Origin: Chryseobacterium sp. 18061
GTDB taxonomy: Bacteria > Pseudomonadota > Gammaproteobacteria > Enterobacterales > Enterobacteriaceae
Length of the DNA: 64,000 nt
Direction: 5' to 3'
Assembly (NCBI GenBank): GCA_902706205.1
Contig: CACSKA010000006.1
Coordinates: 310,001-374,000 of the forward strand
The notes below the pieces were generated by a model. It was not told the origin of the DNA. It worked only from the letters and a program-made list of their open reading frames with translations, and did not search any database. Shown here piece by piece: positions 8,416 through 18,496 of the stretch. Position numbers and translations under genes: made by a program. Each line of letters starts with the position of its first letter. The stretch's first letter is position 1.

Positions 8416-8444
8416 AAAAAAAGCCGCTCAGTTGAGCGGCTTTT
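8416..8444. terminator. Bidirectional terminator of yncE and ansP
   Basis: The stem AGCCGCTCA / TGAGCGGCT has a two-base loop, an A-run on its left and TTTT on its right. It can terminate yncE on the plus strand and ansP on the minus strand. Confidence 0.85.
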
Positions 8445-8493
8445 CGCAGGCCCGGCACGCTTTCGTCGCCGCTTATGCTGACCGGGTCAGCAA

Positions 8494-9957
8494 CTACTTC
8501 ACATCGTCCGGATGAACCGGCGCGGTACTGTGAATTTCATTCACGCGTTTACGCACGCCAAACCAGCCCGCGACCAGTAGCACCGCCAGCAGCGGAATCG
8601 AGCCGATGGTGTAGGTGCCGTTCGGGTAATCGAAGGCCATCAGCACCAGCACGCTGAACAAGAACAGCAGCGTCAGCCAGGAGGTAAACGGCGCACCCGG
8701 CAGCTTGAAGCTGACGTCAGCGCATTTCCCTTCCTTGATGAACTTACGCAGGCGCATCTGGCATACCACGATAAATGCCCAGGAAGCGATGATGCCGATA
8801 GACGCGATGTTCAGGACAATCTCAAACACCTGTGAAGGTACCAGATAGTTCAGGAACACACCAAAGACATAGACCACCAGCGTCGCAAGGATCCCGGCGT
8901 AAGGCACCTGTTGTTTGCTCATTTTTGACATGAACTTCGGCGCGGAACCGCCCATCGACATAGAGCGCAGAATACGGCCCGTCGAGTACAATCCGGAGTT
9001 CAGGCTGGAGAGGGCTGCGGTCAGCACCACCATATTCATCACGTCGCCAATATAGGGCACGCCGAGCTTCGAGAAGAAGGTCACGAACGGACTTTGTCCG
9101 GCCTGATAGGCATTCCATGGCAGCAGCAGAACCAGCAATACAACAGAGCCGACGTAGAACAGACCTATACGCCAGATAACGCTGTTAATCGCTTTCGGTA
9201 CCATGGTCTGCGGATCTTTACATTCCCCCGCAGCAGTCCCGACCAGTTCAATAGAGGCGAAAGCAAACACCACGCCCTGAATCAGCACCAGCGCAGGCAG
9301 CAGGCCATGCGGGAATAAACCGCCATTATCGGTGATTAAATGGAAGCCGGTGGTGCCGCCGTCAAGCGGCTTGCCAGTGCCGAGGAAAATAGTCCCGACT
9401 ATGAGGAATGCGACGATCGCTAGCACTTTCACCAGCGCGAACCAGAACTCCATCTCGGCGAACCACTTCACGCCAATCATGTTCATGGTGCCGACAATCG
9501 CCAGCGCACCGAGCGCAAAGACCCACTGCGGTACGTCGCCAAAGGCGCCCCAATAGTGCATGTACAGTGCGACGGCGGTGATATCGACTATCCCGGTCAT
9601 CGCCCAGTTAACGAAATACATCCAGCCCGCCACGTAGGCGGCTTTTTCGCCGAGGAATTCACGCGCGTAGGACACGAAGCTGCCGCTGGACGGACGGTGA
9701 AGGACCAGTTCGCCGAGGGCTCGAAGAATAAAGAAGGAGAAAATACCGCATACCAGATAGACGATGGCGAGGGAGGGGCCAGCCATCTGTAAGCGTGCAC
9801 CGGCGCCCAAAAACAGACCGGTACCGATTGCGCCGCCAATGGCGATCATTTGAACCTGACGGTTGCCTATTGCTTTGTGATAACCCGCTTCATGCGAGTT
9901 CAGCCAGCGGCGTTTAGCTGCGTGATGCTCCGCCGCGCTGTTGTTTTGTGTGGTCAT
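8494..9957 (-). CDS. ansP: L-asparagine permease AnsP
   Basis: This 487-residue amino-acid/proton symporter of the APC superfamily has 12 predicted membrane spans and closely follows E. coli AnsP (499 residues). Diagnostic family motifs are IAIGGAIGTGLFLGAG in the first span (about residues 33-48), GELVLHRPSSGSFVSYAREFLG, and AALSSLNSGLYSTGRILRSM. The C-terminal tail is shorter than in K-12. The start at 9957 gives the N terminus MTTQNNSAAEHHAAKRRW, comparable to K-12; the open frame upstream would add 55 unrelated residues. Only a weak GGGAT ribosome site precedes it. Confidence 0.95.
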   Translation of the reverse strand: MTTQNNSAAEHHAAKRRWLNSHEAGYHKAIGNRQVQMIAIGGAIGTGLFLGAGARLQMAGPSLAIVYLVCGIFSFFILRALGELVLHRPSSGSFVSYAREFLGEKAAYVAGWMYFVNWAMTGIVDITAVALYMHYWGAFGDVPQWVFALGALAIVGTMNMIGVKWFAEMEFWFALVKVLAIVAFLIVGTIFLGTGKPLDGGTTGFHLITDNGGLFPHGLLPALVLIQGVVFAFASIELVGTAAGECKDPQTMVPKAINSVIWRIGLFYVGSVVLLVLLLPWNAYQAGQSPFVTFFSKLGVPYIGDVMNMVVLTAALSSLNSGLYSTGRILRSMSMGGSAPKFMSKMSKQQVPYAGILATLVVYVFGVFLNYLVPSQVFEIVLNIASIGIIASWAFIVVCQMRLRKFIKEGKCADVSFKLPGAPFTSWLTLLFLFSVLVLMAFDYPNGTYTIGSIPLLAVLLVAGWFGVRKRVNEIHSTAPVHPDDVK

Positions 9958-10228
9958 TGTAGTATCCCATTTACCTGTCTTTACCCCAATTAGGGTCCAA
10001 AAAGTACCGCCGCGTTTAAACGATTGCGTGGCAGCACACAATTCTGCCTTTCTCAACATTCTGACGCAGAGATAAGGCAAAACATGGCGCAGCATCGTAC
10101 CTGCAAATGGTAAGCGACGCAAAACTTACCCGCCGATCCAGTGACGGATGTCGTAACATTTCGTGTGGTCAGATCTGCTGTTTAATTGGAAACTAATAGC
10201 ATAACTAATCGGGATAGATTCCAGTAAG

Positions 10229-11122
<894 letters not shown>

Positions 11123-11223
11123 TTACCTCATTCATGAATTACATTCATAGTTCCATTCTGATTATGCAGTCTAATCCTCAGAGGCGATCCGCGCTACGCT
11201 AAATACATCAACCAGGAGGAAGT

Positions 11224-11622
11224 ATGAAAATTATTCGTAGTGGTTCACTGCCGTCCGTTACTGGACCCGATCAATGGTTTACCGGCAAGGTCAGAATTGA
11301 TGCACCGTTTCAGGCAACAGAACCGGCAAAAGTCGGTGGGGCAACGGTAACGTTTGAACCGGGCGCACGTACCGCATGGCACACGCATCCGTTGGGGCAG
11401 ACACTGATTGTGACGCAGGGTCGCGGCTGGTTGCAGGAAGAAGGGAAAGAAGCGCAGGCGCTGAATCAGGGCGATATCGCGTGGATCCCGCCGGGCATCA
11501 AACACTGGCACGGTGCAAGTTCAGAAACGGCGATGACGCATATCGCCATTGCTGAATCCGAGAATGGCTCGCCCGTGACTTGGCTTAATAAAGTTTCGGA
11601 CGAAGAATACGCCGGACGTTAA
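11224..11622 (+). CDS. Small metal-dependent cupin, (R)-mandelonitrile lyase-like
   Basis: This 132-residue single-domain cupin carries the full metal-site pattern H53, H55, Q59 and H94 ([10 protein letters not shown] and [11 protein letters not shown]). As I remember it, this matches the manganese site of the cupin hydroxynitrile lyases from Granulicella and Acidobacterium. Many proteins with this pattern have never been tested and sit next to LysR regulators, as here; an AraC-cupin-like detoxification or carboxymuconolactone-associated role is also possible. The start follows AGGAGGAAGT. A strong terminator follows at 11647. Cyanohydrin cleavage should be regarded as a hypothesis. Confidence 0.8.
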   Translation: MKIIRSGSLPSVTGPDQWFTGKVRIDAPFQATEPAKVGGATVTFEPGARTAWHTHPLGQTLIVTQGRGWLQEEGKEAQALNQGDIAWIPPGIKHWHGASSETAMTHIAIAESENGSPVTWLNKVSDEEYAGR

Positions 11623-11646
11623 TTAGCGAAGTATTCATTACCATTG

Positions 11647-11690
11647 ATGCAGGCCTGGAGACTAAATTCAGGCCTGCATTCGCTTTTTTA
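11647..11690 (+). terminator. Rho-independent terminator of the cupin gene
   Basis: ATGCAGGCCTG / CAGGCCTGCAT forms a perfect 11-bp stem with an 11-base loop, followed after five bases by TTTTTT at 11684-11689. Confidence 0.85.
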
Positions 11691-11760
11691 TTGCTCGGAG
11701 GGAGTAAGCTTAATACTCAAAAATAACGATTCCAGCCTAAGGAAAGCGCGAGCAATGACG

Positions 11761-11946
11761 TTAAAAATCATGTGCTACTCGCGAATGCTGTGGCAAGTCA
11801 GAGCGTTTCTCCGTCAGCAAAAGCCCGATAAAATAATGGGCTGCCATTGTACCGGCGCGTGGGGCCGATTGTGGCTGCCAGAGGTCATCACGCCAGCCGC
11901 AGGGGATACGTTCGTATTCGAATAAATACCAGGCGAGCGCTTCGTT
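11761..11946 (-). pseudogene. Possible gene remnant (61-codon open stretch without a start)
   Basis: The 11623-11976 gap holds little besides the terminator and this open stretch. On the minus strand a 61-codon frame reads like genuine protein, with Trp/Tyr-rich stretches such as ALAWYLFEYERIPCGW, then RDDLWQP, then AHYFIGLLLTEKRSDLP, and ends in TAA at 11761-11763. It has no plausible start codon; a TGA lies directly upstream at 11947-11949. It could be the 3' end of a decayed gene left by the insertion. It may also be chance. Confidence 0.35.
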
Positions 11947-11976
11947 TCATTTTTGGGCAATAAAAACGGGGGGAAG

Positions 11977-12522
11977 GTGAGGATTAACGTGGTTGGCACC
12001 AGTGGTGTGGGAAAATCTACGCTCGCTCGCCGTCTGGCAATGCACTTAAATGTACCCTATATCGAAATGGATACACTCTATTGGCGTCCACAGTGGCAGG
12101 GTACACCGGATCATGAACTGTTCGCCAGACTGGCTGACGTGTTGGCGGCCAGTGAAAGCTGGGTGCTCGATGGCAATTATAACCGTACACGTCCGGTGAA
12201 ATGGCGCAATGTGGAAATGATCGTGTGGGTGGATTATGGCTTCTGGCGCACGCTACGTCAGGCTGTTGGTCGGGCACTGTCGCGAGCGTGGACGAAACAG
12301 GAACTGTGGCCGGGCACTGGAAATCACGAAAGTTTTCGACTCTCTTTTTTAAGTCGAGACTCGATTATTTTATGGACGCTAAAAACCTGGCATAAAAATC
12401 GTCAGCGTTATTTGGCCGATATGCACGACCCACAATTTGCCGGGCTGACCTTCGTCAGGCTGCGAAATCAGGCCGATACTGATGCTCTTATTGCAAAATT
12501 GACGGTAAGCGCTAACAACTGA
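11977..12522 (+). CDS. P-loop AAA-type nucleotide kinase, FlaR/adenylate-kinase-like
   Basis: This protein of about 181 residues opens directly with a P-loop (VGTSGVGKSTLARRLA, residues 5-20). It continues with IEMDTLYWRPQW and the SWVLDGNYNRTRP region typical of the small kinases annotated as DNA topology modulation protein FlaR or AAA family ATPase. The nucleotide-binding role is clear; the substrate is not known. The GTG at 11977 is preferred over the TTG at 11953 because it puts RINVVGTSG at the N terminus as in relatives and has GGGGGGAA close upstream. No operon partner is evident. Confidence 0.75.
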   Translation: MRINVVGTSGVGKSTLARRLAMHLNVPYIEMDTLYWRPQWQGTPDHELFARLADVLAASESWVLDGNYNRTRPVKWRNVEMIVWVDYGFWRTLRQAVGRALSRAWTKQELWPGTGNHESFRLSFLSRDSIILWTLKTWHKNRQRYLADMHDPQFAGLTFVRLRNQADTDALIAKLTVSANN

Positions 12523-12620
12523 TATCTAATTTTGTGCAGAGCAAATGTAAATAAATTGTTTCTCACGCGGCCCAAGCCCTTCTAATAATGCAGACATGTT
12601 CCTCATCAAGAGCCTGCGAC

Positions 12621-13622
12621 ATGTCTTATCGAATCAGCATCCTGGATAAAAGCCCACTGGCAGATGGCGAGACCGCATCTCAGGCACTGGCACGCACGTT
12701 AACACTGGCGCAACAGGCTGACGCCTGGGGCTATCACCGTTTATGGATTGCCGAGCATCACAACACGCTACAGCTGGCGAGCCCTTCTCCGGAAGTGGTG
12801 ATTGGCTGGCTATTGGGGCAAACGCAACGTATTCGCATCGGGTCCGGCGGCGTGATGCTCCAACACTACAGCCCATACAAAGTGGCGGAAAACTTCAATC
12901 TGCTGGCGTCGCTAGCCCCGGGGCGCGTTGATTTGGGCGTCGGCAAAGCGCCGGGCGGTTTACCGCATTCCACTCTCGCGTTGCAGCATGGCGTAGATCC
13001 GCAGCAGAAGGGGACGTTCGCCGATCAGCTCGCGCAACTGGACAACTGGTTATCGCTGACGCGAGCGGAAAGCGCCGATGCGGTGCTGGCGACACCTGTT
13101 CCACCGCAGCGCCCGGACGGTTTTCTGCTGGGGGCTAGCCTCGAAAGTGCCGAGCTGGCCGCCCAACTCGACTGGAATTTTGTTTTTGCGGCGCACCTCA
13201 ACGGTGACAAAAATTTACTGCGTGATGTTCTGACTCGCTGGCGCGACCGCAGCTTGCGGGATGCGATAGTCGCAGTCCAGGTGATTGTCGCGGCGGATGC
13301 GTCACAAGCCGTGAAGCTTGCCGCACAGGTGGAGGTCTGGGGCGTGCGGCTCGAAAACGGCCAGCGCGTGTCGGTGGCCAGCCAGCAACAAGCCGACGCT
13401 TTTGCGCATCAGGCGGGCAGCCCGGCGGTGGAAATTGTGCGCCGAGAATCGGCCGTTATTGCGGGCACTGCGCGCCAGGTTCATGACCAACTTGATACGC
13501 TGCATCACACGTTTGGTATCGATGAATTCATTATCGACACCCCGGTGGCTGAAGGTGTGGCCCGTCTGGCGTCGTTGCGCCTGCTGGCCGAAGAACTTAA
13601 CCGCGCGGAGGTGCTGTCATGA
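12621..13622 (+). CDS. LLM-class flavin-dependent monooxygenase (MsnO8/YtmO-like)
   Basis: This 333-residue luciferase-like monooxygenase is the first gene of an eight-gene operon. The MsnO8 subfamily is shown by the N-terminal SILDKSPLADGETASQAL, WIAEHHNT near residue 50, and RIRIGSGGVMLQHYSPYKVAE. The family uses FMNH2 from a partner reductase to oxidise small organosulfur or carbon compounds. In Bacillus the relative YtmO sits in the ytm operon for cystine and S-modified cysteine use; the rest of this operon fits that context. The start at 12621 gives the family N terminus MSYRIS. Its stop overlaps the next start (ATGA). Confidence 0.85.
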   Translation: MSYRISILDKSPLADGETASQALARTLTLAQQADAWGYHRLWIAEHHNTLQLASPSPEVVIGWLLGQTQRIRIGSGGVMLQHYSPYKVAENFNLLASLAPGRVDLGVGKAPGGLPHSTLALQHGVDPQQKGTFADQLAQLDNWLSLTRAESADAVLATPVPPQRPDGFLLGASLESAELAAQLDWNFVFAAHLNGDKNLLRDVLTRWRDRSLRDAIVAVQVIVAADASQAVKLAAQVEVWGVRLENGQRVSVASQQQADAFAHQAGSPAVEIVRRESAVIAGTARQVHDQLDTLHHTFGIDEFIIDTPVAEGVARLASLRLLAEELNRAEVLS

Positions 13623-14740
13623 ACTTAGAACAACAGCTGATTACCTGGCGGCGCGAGCTGCATCAGTTCCCGGAGCTTTCTTTACAGGAGGTGGCGACCA
13701 CCGCGCGCATTCGCGACTGGCTGCAAAGCGCCGGGTTGTCGATTTTGCCCTATGCGTTGAAAACCGGCCTGGTGGTTGAGATTGGTCAGGGCGAAAAAGT
13801 GATAGCGCTGCGCGCAGATATCGACGCTCTGCCGATTGACGAGGCCGCAGACGTAGCGTTCCGTTCGCAAAATGCAGGCGTCATGCACGCCTGCGGCCAT
13901 GATATTCACACCAGCGTGATGCTTGGCGCGGCGCTGCTGCTCAAAGCCCGCGAAGCACAGTTACCGGGGCGAATCCGTATTCTGTTTCAACCTGCCGAAG
14001 AGAATTTTGGCGGCGCAAAAACGCTGATCCGCGCCGGCGCGCTGGAAGGTGTTTCCGCCATTTTCGGTATGCATAACGAACCAGGGCTGCCGGTGGGCGT
14101 CTTTGCCACCCGCGGCGGGGCGTTCTACGCCAACGTAGATCGTTTCGTGGTGCGGGTGCACGGAAAGGGCGCCCACGCAGCCCGTCCTCATGAAGGACAA
14201 GATGCGATCCTGCTCGCCAGCCAGTTGGTGAGCGCTCTGCAAAGTGTCGCCAGTCGCGAAGTAAACACCCTGGATTCGATGGTGCTGAGCGTGACGCGCA
14301 TTCAGGGCGGCAATACCTGGAACGTCCTGCCAGAAAACGTCGAACTGGAAGGTACGCTGCGCACCCATCGAACCGACGTTCAGCAGCAGGTTAAAGCCCG
14401 AGTAAGCGAAATCGCCGCCGGGTTTGCTGGCGCGTTCCGATCGCAAATTGACGTTATCTGGCACGCGGGGCCAACCGCGCTGGTGAATACTGCCGAATGG
14501 GCAGAATTCGCCACCATCGTGGCCGACGAGGTGGGTTATCACACCACGGCCGCAGATTTACACATGGGCGGTGAAGATTTTGCCGTGTATTTGCAGCAGA
14601 CGCCTGGCGCCTTCGTGAGTATCGGCAGCGCCAGTGAATTTGGCCTGCACCATCCGGCGTTTAATCCGGATGAAAAAATCATCGCTCCGGCGGCGCACTA
14701 TTTTGCAACGCTGGCAGAAAAAGCCTTACAGCACCTTTAA
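13619..14740 (+). CDS. M20-family amidohydrolase/deacetylase (YtnL/YxeP/HipO-like)
   Basis: This 373-residue M20D metallopeptidase-fold amidohydrolase carries the metal-binding motif HACGHDIHT (Cys92, His94), the QPAEE catalytic Glu pair (127-128), GMHN, and a late MGGEDFAVY followed by LHHPAF. Relatives hydrolyse N-acyl amino acids. Those inside Bacillus ytm/yxe operons deacetylate N-acetylcysteine in the last step of S-(2-succino)cysteine or S-alkylcysteine salvage. The gene overlaps the upstream monooxygenase by 4 bases and precedes the second monooxygenase by 42 bases. The precise N-acyl substrate is inferred from context. Confidence 0.85.
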   Translation: MNLEQQLITWRRELHQFPELSLQEVATTARIRDWLQSAGLSILPYALKTGLVVEIGQGEKVIALRADIDALPIDEAADVAFRSQNAGVMHACGHDIHTSVMLGAALLLKAREAQLPGRIRILFQPAEENFGGAKTLIRAGALEGVSAIFGMHNEPGLPVGVFATRGGAFYANVDRFVVRVHGKGAHAARPHEGQDAILLASQLVSALQSVASREVNTLDSMVLSVTRIQGGNTWNVLPENVELEGTLRTHRTDVQQQVKARVSEIAAGFAGAFRSQIDVIWHAGPTALVNTAEWAEFATIVADEVGYHTTAADLHMGGEDFAVYLQQTPGAFVSIGSASEFGLHHPAFNPDEKIIAPAAHYFATLAEKALQHL

Positions 14741-14782
14741 TTTCATTCTTAATTTTTATTACCGGCAGGGTAAGGGGTCATT

Positions 14783-16099
14783 ATGTCAACAGCACGGCAA
14801 TTACGGCTTGGTACGATATTACATGGTGCATCTGGCAATATGTCTGCCTGGCGTCATTCGGCGGCGCAGGCCGACGCCAGTATTAATTTTGATTTTGTGA
14901 AACAGACGGCGTTAAAAGCGGAGCAAGGCAAGCTGGACTTTATTTTTGTTGCCGACGGTCTGTATATCAATGAAAAGTCGATCCCTCATTTTTTAAATCG
15001 CTTTGAACCGCTGACCGTCTTATCGGCGCTGGCGAGCGTGACGCAGCATCTCGGTCTGGTCGGCACGCTGTCGACATCTTATAGCGAACCGTTTAGCACC
15101 GCCCGCCAGTTCGCGAGCCTCGACCATTTGAGCAATGGCCGCGCGGGCTGGAACGTGGTGACGTCGCCCCTGGAAGGGTCGGCGAAGAACTTTTCCCGCG
15201 CACAGCATCCCGAACACGCGCTTCGCTATCGCATCGCTGATGTATATTTGCAGGTGGTAAAAGGGCTGTGGGATTCCTGGGAGGACGATGCGTTTGTGCG
15301 CAACAAGGCCAGCGGGCAGTTCTTCGATGCATCAAAACTACACACCCTCGATCATCACGGTGATTTTTTCCAGGTTACAGGACCGCTGAATATTGGCCGC
15401 ACGCCCCAGGGCAGGCCGATTATATTTCAGGCCGGAGCGTCGGATGACGGCAAAAAATTAGCCGCCACGCATGCCGACGCTATTTTCACCCATCATGAAT
15501 CCCTGGCAGAAGCGCAGGATTTTTATCGCGATGTGAAAAACCAGCTCGAAACTCATGGCCGTCGTGCAGATGAGTTGCATATTTTCCAGGGCGTGAGTGT
15601 GATTGTCGGGGATGACGCCAATGATGTGGAACAGCAATATCAGACTACCGCCGCACTGGTGACAGTGGAAGACGCGCTGAATTATCTGGGGCGTTATTTC
15701 GAACATCACGATTTCAGCCAGTATCCGCTGGATGAACCTTTCCCTGAACTGGGCGACCTCGGGCAGAACAGTTTCCGCAGCACCACGGATGAAATCAAAC
15801 GCAATGCCCGCGTGCGCGGGTTAACTCTGCGACAGGTGGCGCTGGAAGCCGCCAGCCCACGCCCTCGATTTTCCGGCACGCCGGAGGAGGTTGCCGATGG
15901 TTTACAGCTGTGGTTCGACAGCCACGCAGCGGACGGGTTCATCATTCAGGGCGGCACGCCGGACACCTTCCCGCGCTTTGTCGACCGGGTTGTGCCGTTG
16001 CTGCAGGCGCGTGGCCTTTTCCGTCAGGATTATCCTGGCACAACGCTTCGTGAAAGCCTCGGGCTGACGCTGCCCGTCAATCAGTTCACAAAACAATAA
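14783..16099 (+). CDS. NtaA/SnaA/DszA-type FMN-dependent monooxygenase (YtnJ/YxeK-like)
   Basis: This 438-residue flavin monooxygenase belongs to the nitrilotriacetate/dibenzothiophene-sulfone group. Visible family features are RLGTILHG at the N terminus, FIFVADGLY, the [19 protein letters not shown] core, [19 protein letters not shown] (about residues 125-143), and [19 protein letters not shown] near the end. In Bacillus the relatives YxeK and YtnJ cleave the C-S bond of N-acetylated S-modified cysteines to release N-acetylcysteine. The neighbouring acetyltransferase, deacetylase and cystine-type importer support the same role here. AAGGGG lies 9 bases upstream of the start. Confidence 0.87.
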   Translation: MSTARQLRLGTILHGASGNMSAWRHSAAQADASINFDFVKQTALKAEQGKLDFIFVADGLYINEKSIPHFLNRFEPLTVLSALASVTQHLGLVGTLSTSYSEPFSTARQFASLDHLSNGRAGWNVVTSPLEGSAKNFSRAQHPEHALRYRIADVYLQVVKGLWDSWEDDAFVRNKASGQFFDASKLHTLDHHGDFFQVTGPLNIGRTPQGRPIIFQAGASDDGKKLAATHADAIFTHHESLAEAQDFYRDVKNQLETHGRRADELHIFQGVSVIVGDDANDVEQQYQTTAALVTVEDALNYLGRYFEHHDFSQYPLDEPFPELGDLGQNSFRSTTDEIKRNARVRGLTLRQVALEAASPRPRFSGTPEEVADGLQLWFDSHAADGFIIQGGTPDTFPRFVDRVVPLLQARGLFRQDYPGTTLRESLGLTLPVNQFTKQ

Positions 16100-16112
16100 G
16101 AGAGACTGCACC

Positions 16113-17045
16113 ATGCAAAAATCATCGCTACTGCTGGCAATCGCGCTGGCATTTTCCGGGCTGGCGCAGGCCAGCGACGTCACCATTAACGGTACAGGCG
16201 TGAGCGTCGAGGCCAATAAAACGCCGGTGAATACCGATAAAAACCCGTCGGCGATAGCTCAACTACCTGCGGGCTTTAAACCGGCGGTGCCGGGCAAATT
16301 TACCGTTGCCGTGGCGGGCCTGAATCAGCCGCCGCTGACCGTGTTTTCCGATGACAACAAAACCCTGCTCGGTAGCGAAGTGGATATCGCCCGTCTGGTT
16401 GCCGACAGTCTCGGGCTGCAGCTCAACGTGGTAGTGACCTCCTGGGAAGACTGGCCGCTCGGTGTGGCCTCCGGCAAATATGATGCCGCAGTCAGCAATA
16501 TTACGGTGACCAAAGAGCGCAAAGAGAAGTTTGATTTCGCCACCTACCGCAAGGATTCGCTGGGGTTCTACGTCAAATCGGGCAGTTCAATTGGCAAGAT
16601 TGAGAAAGCGGAAGATATCGCCGGATTGCGGATTATCGTCGGCTCCGGTACCAATCAGGAAGCCATTCTACTGGCGTGGAACGCGGAAAACGTCAAAAAG
16701 GGCTTAAAACCATTTATCCCGGTCTATACCAAAGATGATGCAGCGCAAACCCTGGCGCTACAGTCCGGACGCGCCGATGCCTATTTTGGTCCGAACGTGA
16801 TTGGTGCGTGGAAAGCGGCATTGAACGGCAAAACGCAGCTGGTCGGCAGCGTCGACGGCGGCTGGCCAAAGGCCGCACACATTGCCGTGACGCTGAAAAA
16901 AGGCAGCGGTTTAGCCGAACCGGTGCAAACGGCGCTGAACGGCGTTATTCAGAACGGGGACTACGACAAAGTGCTGAACCGCTGGGGCGAAGGCGTGGAA
17001 CGCATTCTGCATTCTGAACTCAACCCTGCCGGACTCGGCGACTGA
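16113..17045 (+). CDS. Periplasmic amino-acid/cystine-type ABC substrate-binding protein 1
   Basis: This 310-residue family-3 solute-binding protein has a signal peptide (about residues 1-21, ending AQAS). Its core matches polar amino-acid binding proteins: GSEVDIARLVADSLGL, SWEDWPLGVASGKYDAAVSNITVTKERKEKFDFATYR and IIVGSGTNQEAILLAWN. It belongs with the permease at 17576 and the ATPase at 18480, as in the cystine-type TcyJKLMN and YxeMNO systems. The paralogue at 19253 shares the SWEDWPLG-like and RKEKFDFATYR segments, so the importer has two binding proteins. It starts 13 bases after the monooxygenase stop. Confidence 0.88.
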   Translation: MQKSSLLLAIALAFSGLAQASDVTINGTGVSVEANKTPVNTDKNPSAIAQLPAGFKPAVPGKFTVAVAGLNQPPLTVFSDDNKTLLGSEVDIARLVADSLGLQLNVVVTSWEDWPLGVASGKYDAAVSNITVTKERKEKFDFATYRKDSLGFYVKSGSSIGKIEKAEDIAGLRIIVGSGTNQEAILLAWNAENVKKGLKPFIPVYTKDDAAQTLALQSGRADAYFGPNVIGAWKAALNGKTQLVGSVDGGWPKAAHIAVTLKKGSGLAEPVQTALNGVIQNGDYDKVLNRWGEGVERILHSELNPAGLGD

Positions 17046-17056
17046 GGAATTTAATC

Positions 17057-17566
17057 ATGACTGAACGCTTTCGTGATGTTTCCCCGGAAGATGCCGAGCT
17101 TGAGCCGATTTTAGACGGTCTGTTTGCCGAATATGCCGCGCGTTACGGCGACTACTTTTCACGTGATGCGGAAGTGGAACAGACCGAGTGGTATCTCGCA
17201 CCGCAGGGGCTGTTTATCGTGCTGGAGCGCGACGGCGCGATCATCGCTACCGGGGCATACAAACCCTATGACGAGCAGACCGCGGAAATTAAACGCATCT
17301 GGACCGACAAAACGCTACGCCAGCAGGGACTCGCCGGACGGGTGGTGGCCGAACTTGAACGTCGGGCACGGCTCGCGGGCTATGTGCAGATATACCTGAC
17401 CACCGGTTTCCGCCAGCCGGAAGCAGTGCGTTTGTATCTCAGCCAGGGCTATCAGCCGCAGTTCGATCTCGATCGCAACCCGGAAGAGTACAGTCGTCCG
17501 CCGTTTGACGGTCGACTGCGTTTCACCAAAGCGCTGGCGCAGCCGGTGCTCAGCAAAAGTGCCTGA
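17057..17566 (+). CDS. GNAT N-acetyltransferase (SnaB/YxeL-like)
   Basis: This 169-residue acetyltransferase has the GNAT core at about residues 75-130: RIWTDKTLRQQGLAGRVVAELERRARLAGY, with the acetyl-CoA loop RQQGLAGR, then IYLTTGFRQPEAVRLYLSQGY. Within this operon it is the natural candidate for N-acetylating imported S-modified cysteine before monooxygenase attack, like Bacillus YxeL/YtmI. It lies 11 bases after the first binding protein and 9 bases before the permease start, so co-transcription is very likely. The acceptor substrate is inferred from neighbours. Confidence 0.83.
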   Translation: MTERFRDVSPEDAELEPILDGLFAEYAARYGDYFSRDAEVEQTEWYLAPQGLFIVLERDGAIIATGAYKPYDEQTAEIKRIWTDKTLRQQGLAGRVVAELERRARLAGYVQIYLTTGFRQPEAVRLYLSQGYQPQFDLDRNPEEYSRPPFDGRLRFTKALAQPVLSKSA

Positions 17567-17575
17567 GGAGTGACG

Positions 17576-18496
17576 ATGAAGAGCAACGAATCCATCAAAG
17601 TGGTGCCCGCGCGATACCCGCTGCGTATCGTCGGGGCCGGCGTGGCGCTACTGGTGCTGGCGATTGTGGTGCAGTCGGTGGCCTTTAATCCGCGCTGGGA
17701 ATGGGCCGTGTTTGCCCGCTGGTTCTTTGACCCGGTGATACTGGAAGGGCTTGGGCAAACGCTGCTGTTAACGTTGCTCGGCACGGTTCTGAGTGTGATT
17801 TTTGGTGGCCTGCTGGCGCTGTGCCGGCTGTCGTCCTCCTGGTTGCTCAGTAGCCTGGCGTGGGCGTACATCTGGCTGTTCCGCTCGTTGCCGCTGATCG
17901 TGGTATTGATCGTGCTGTACAACTTTTCGTATCTGTACGACACGCTGTCGGTAGGCATTCCGTTTACCGGGATTACGTGGGCCAGTTACCAGACTATTAA
18001 CGTGCTTGGCCAGTTTTCAACGGCGGTAGTGGGTCTGACGCTGGTGCAAAGCGCCTACACGGCAGAAATTATTCGCGGCGGTTTTCTTGGCGTCGACCAC
18101 GGGCAATATGAAGCCGCGTCGGCACTCGGTTTACCCACCTGGCGACGTACGCTGCGCATCATTTTACCGCAGGCGCTACGCACCATTTTACCGTCCGGTT
18201 TTAACGAAATTATCAGCCTCGCAAAGGGCACCTCGATGGTGTACGTGCTGGCAATGCCGGAGCTGTTTTACACCATCCAGATGATCTACAACCGCACGCA
18301 GGAAGTCATTCCACTGCTGATGGTTGGCGCAGTCTGGTATCTGGTGATCACCAGTTTCCTCTCAGTCATTCAGTATTGGGTTGAACGGGCGCTGGCGAAG
18401 AGCGAACGCCGTTCCGCCGTGAACAGCAACCGCAGCCAAGTCGCGGTGTCTACCACCACACCAACCCCGGAGGCGGCCCATGCTCAACTCTCCTGA
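17576..18496 (+). CDS. Amino-acid ABC transporter permease (HisM/TcyL type)
   Basis: This 306-residue polar-amino-acid permease has five to six membrane spans and the EAA loop (EAASALGLPTWRRTLRIILPQALRTILP, about residues 178-205), which contacts the ATPase. An extended basic N terminus and a Ser/Thr-rich C-terminal tail flank the core. The ATG at 17576 is chosen over GTG at 17570 because GAGGAG sits at the right distance. Its end overlaps the ATPase gene by 17 bases. Only one permease gene is present, so it probably forms a homodimer. Confidence 0.9.
   Translation: MKSNESIKVVPARYPLRIVGAGVALLVLAIVVQSVAFNPRWEWAVFARWFFDPVILEGLGQTLLLTLLGTVLSVIFGGLLALCRLSSSWLLSSLAWAYIWLFRSLPLIVVLIVLYNFSYLYDTLSVGIPFTGITWASYQTINVLGQFSTAVVGLTLVQSAYTAEIIRGGFLGVDHGQYEAASALGLPTWRRTLRIILPQALRTILPSGFNEIISLAKGTSMVYVLAMPELFYTIQMIYNRTQEVIPLLMVGAVWYLVITSFLSVIQYWVERALAKSERRSAVNSNRSQVAVSTTTPTPEAAHAQLS

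Noticed and set aside
11644..11925. 93-codon plus-strand ORF after the cupin gene
   Set aside because: Its start lies inside the terminator hairpin and it has no recognisable protein features; the opposite strand reads more like protein.
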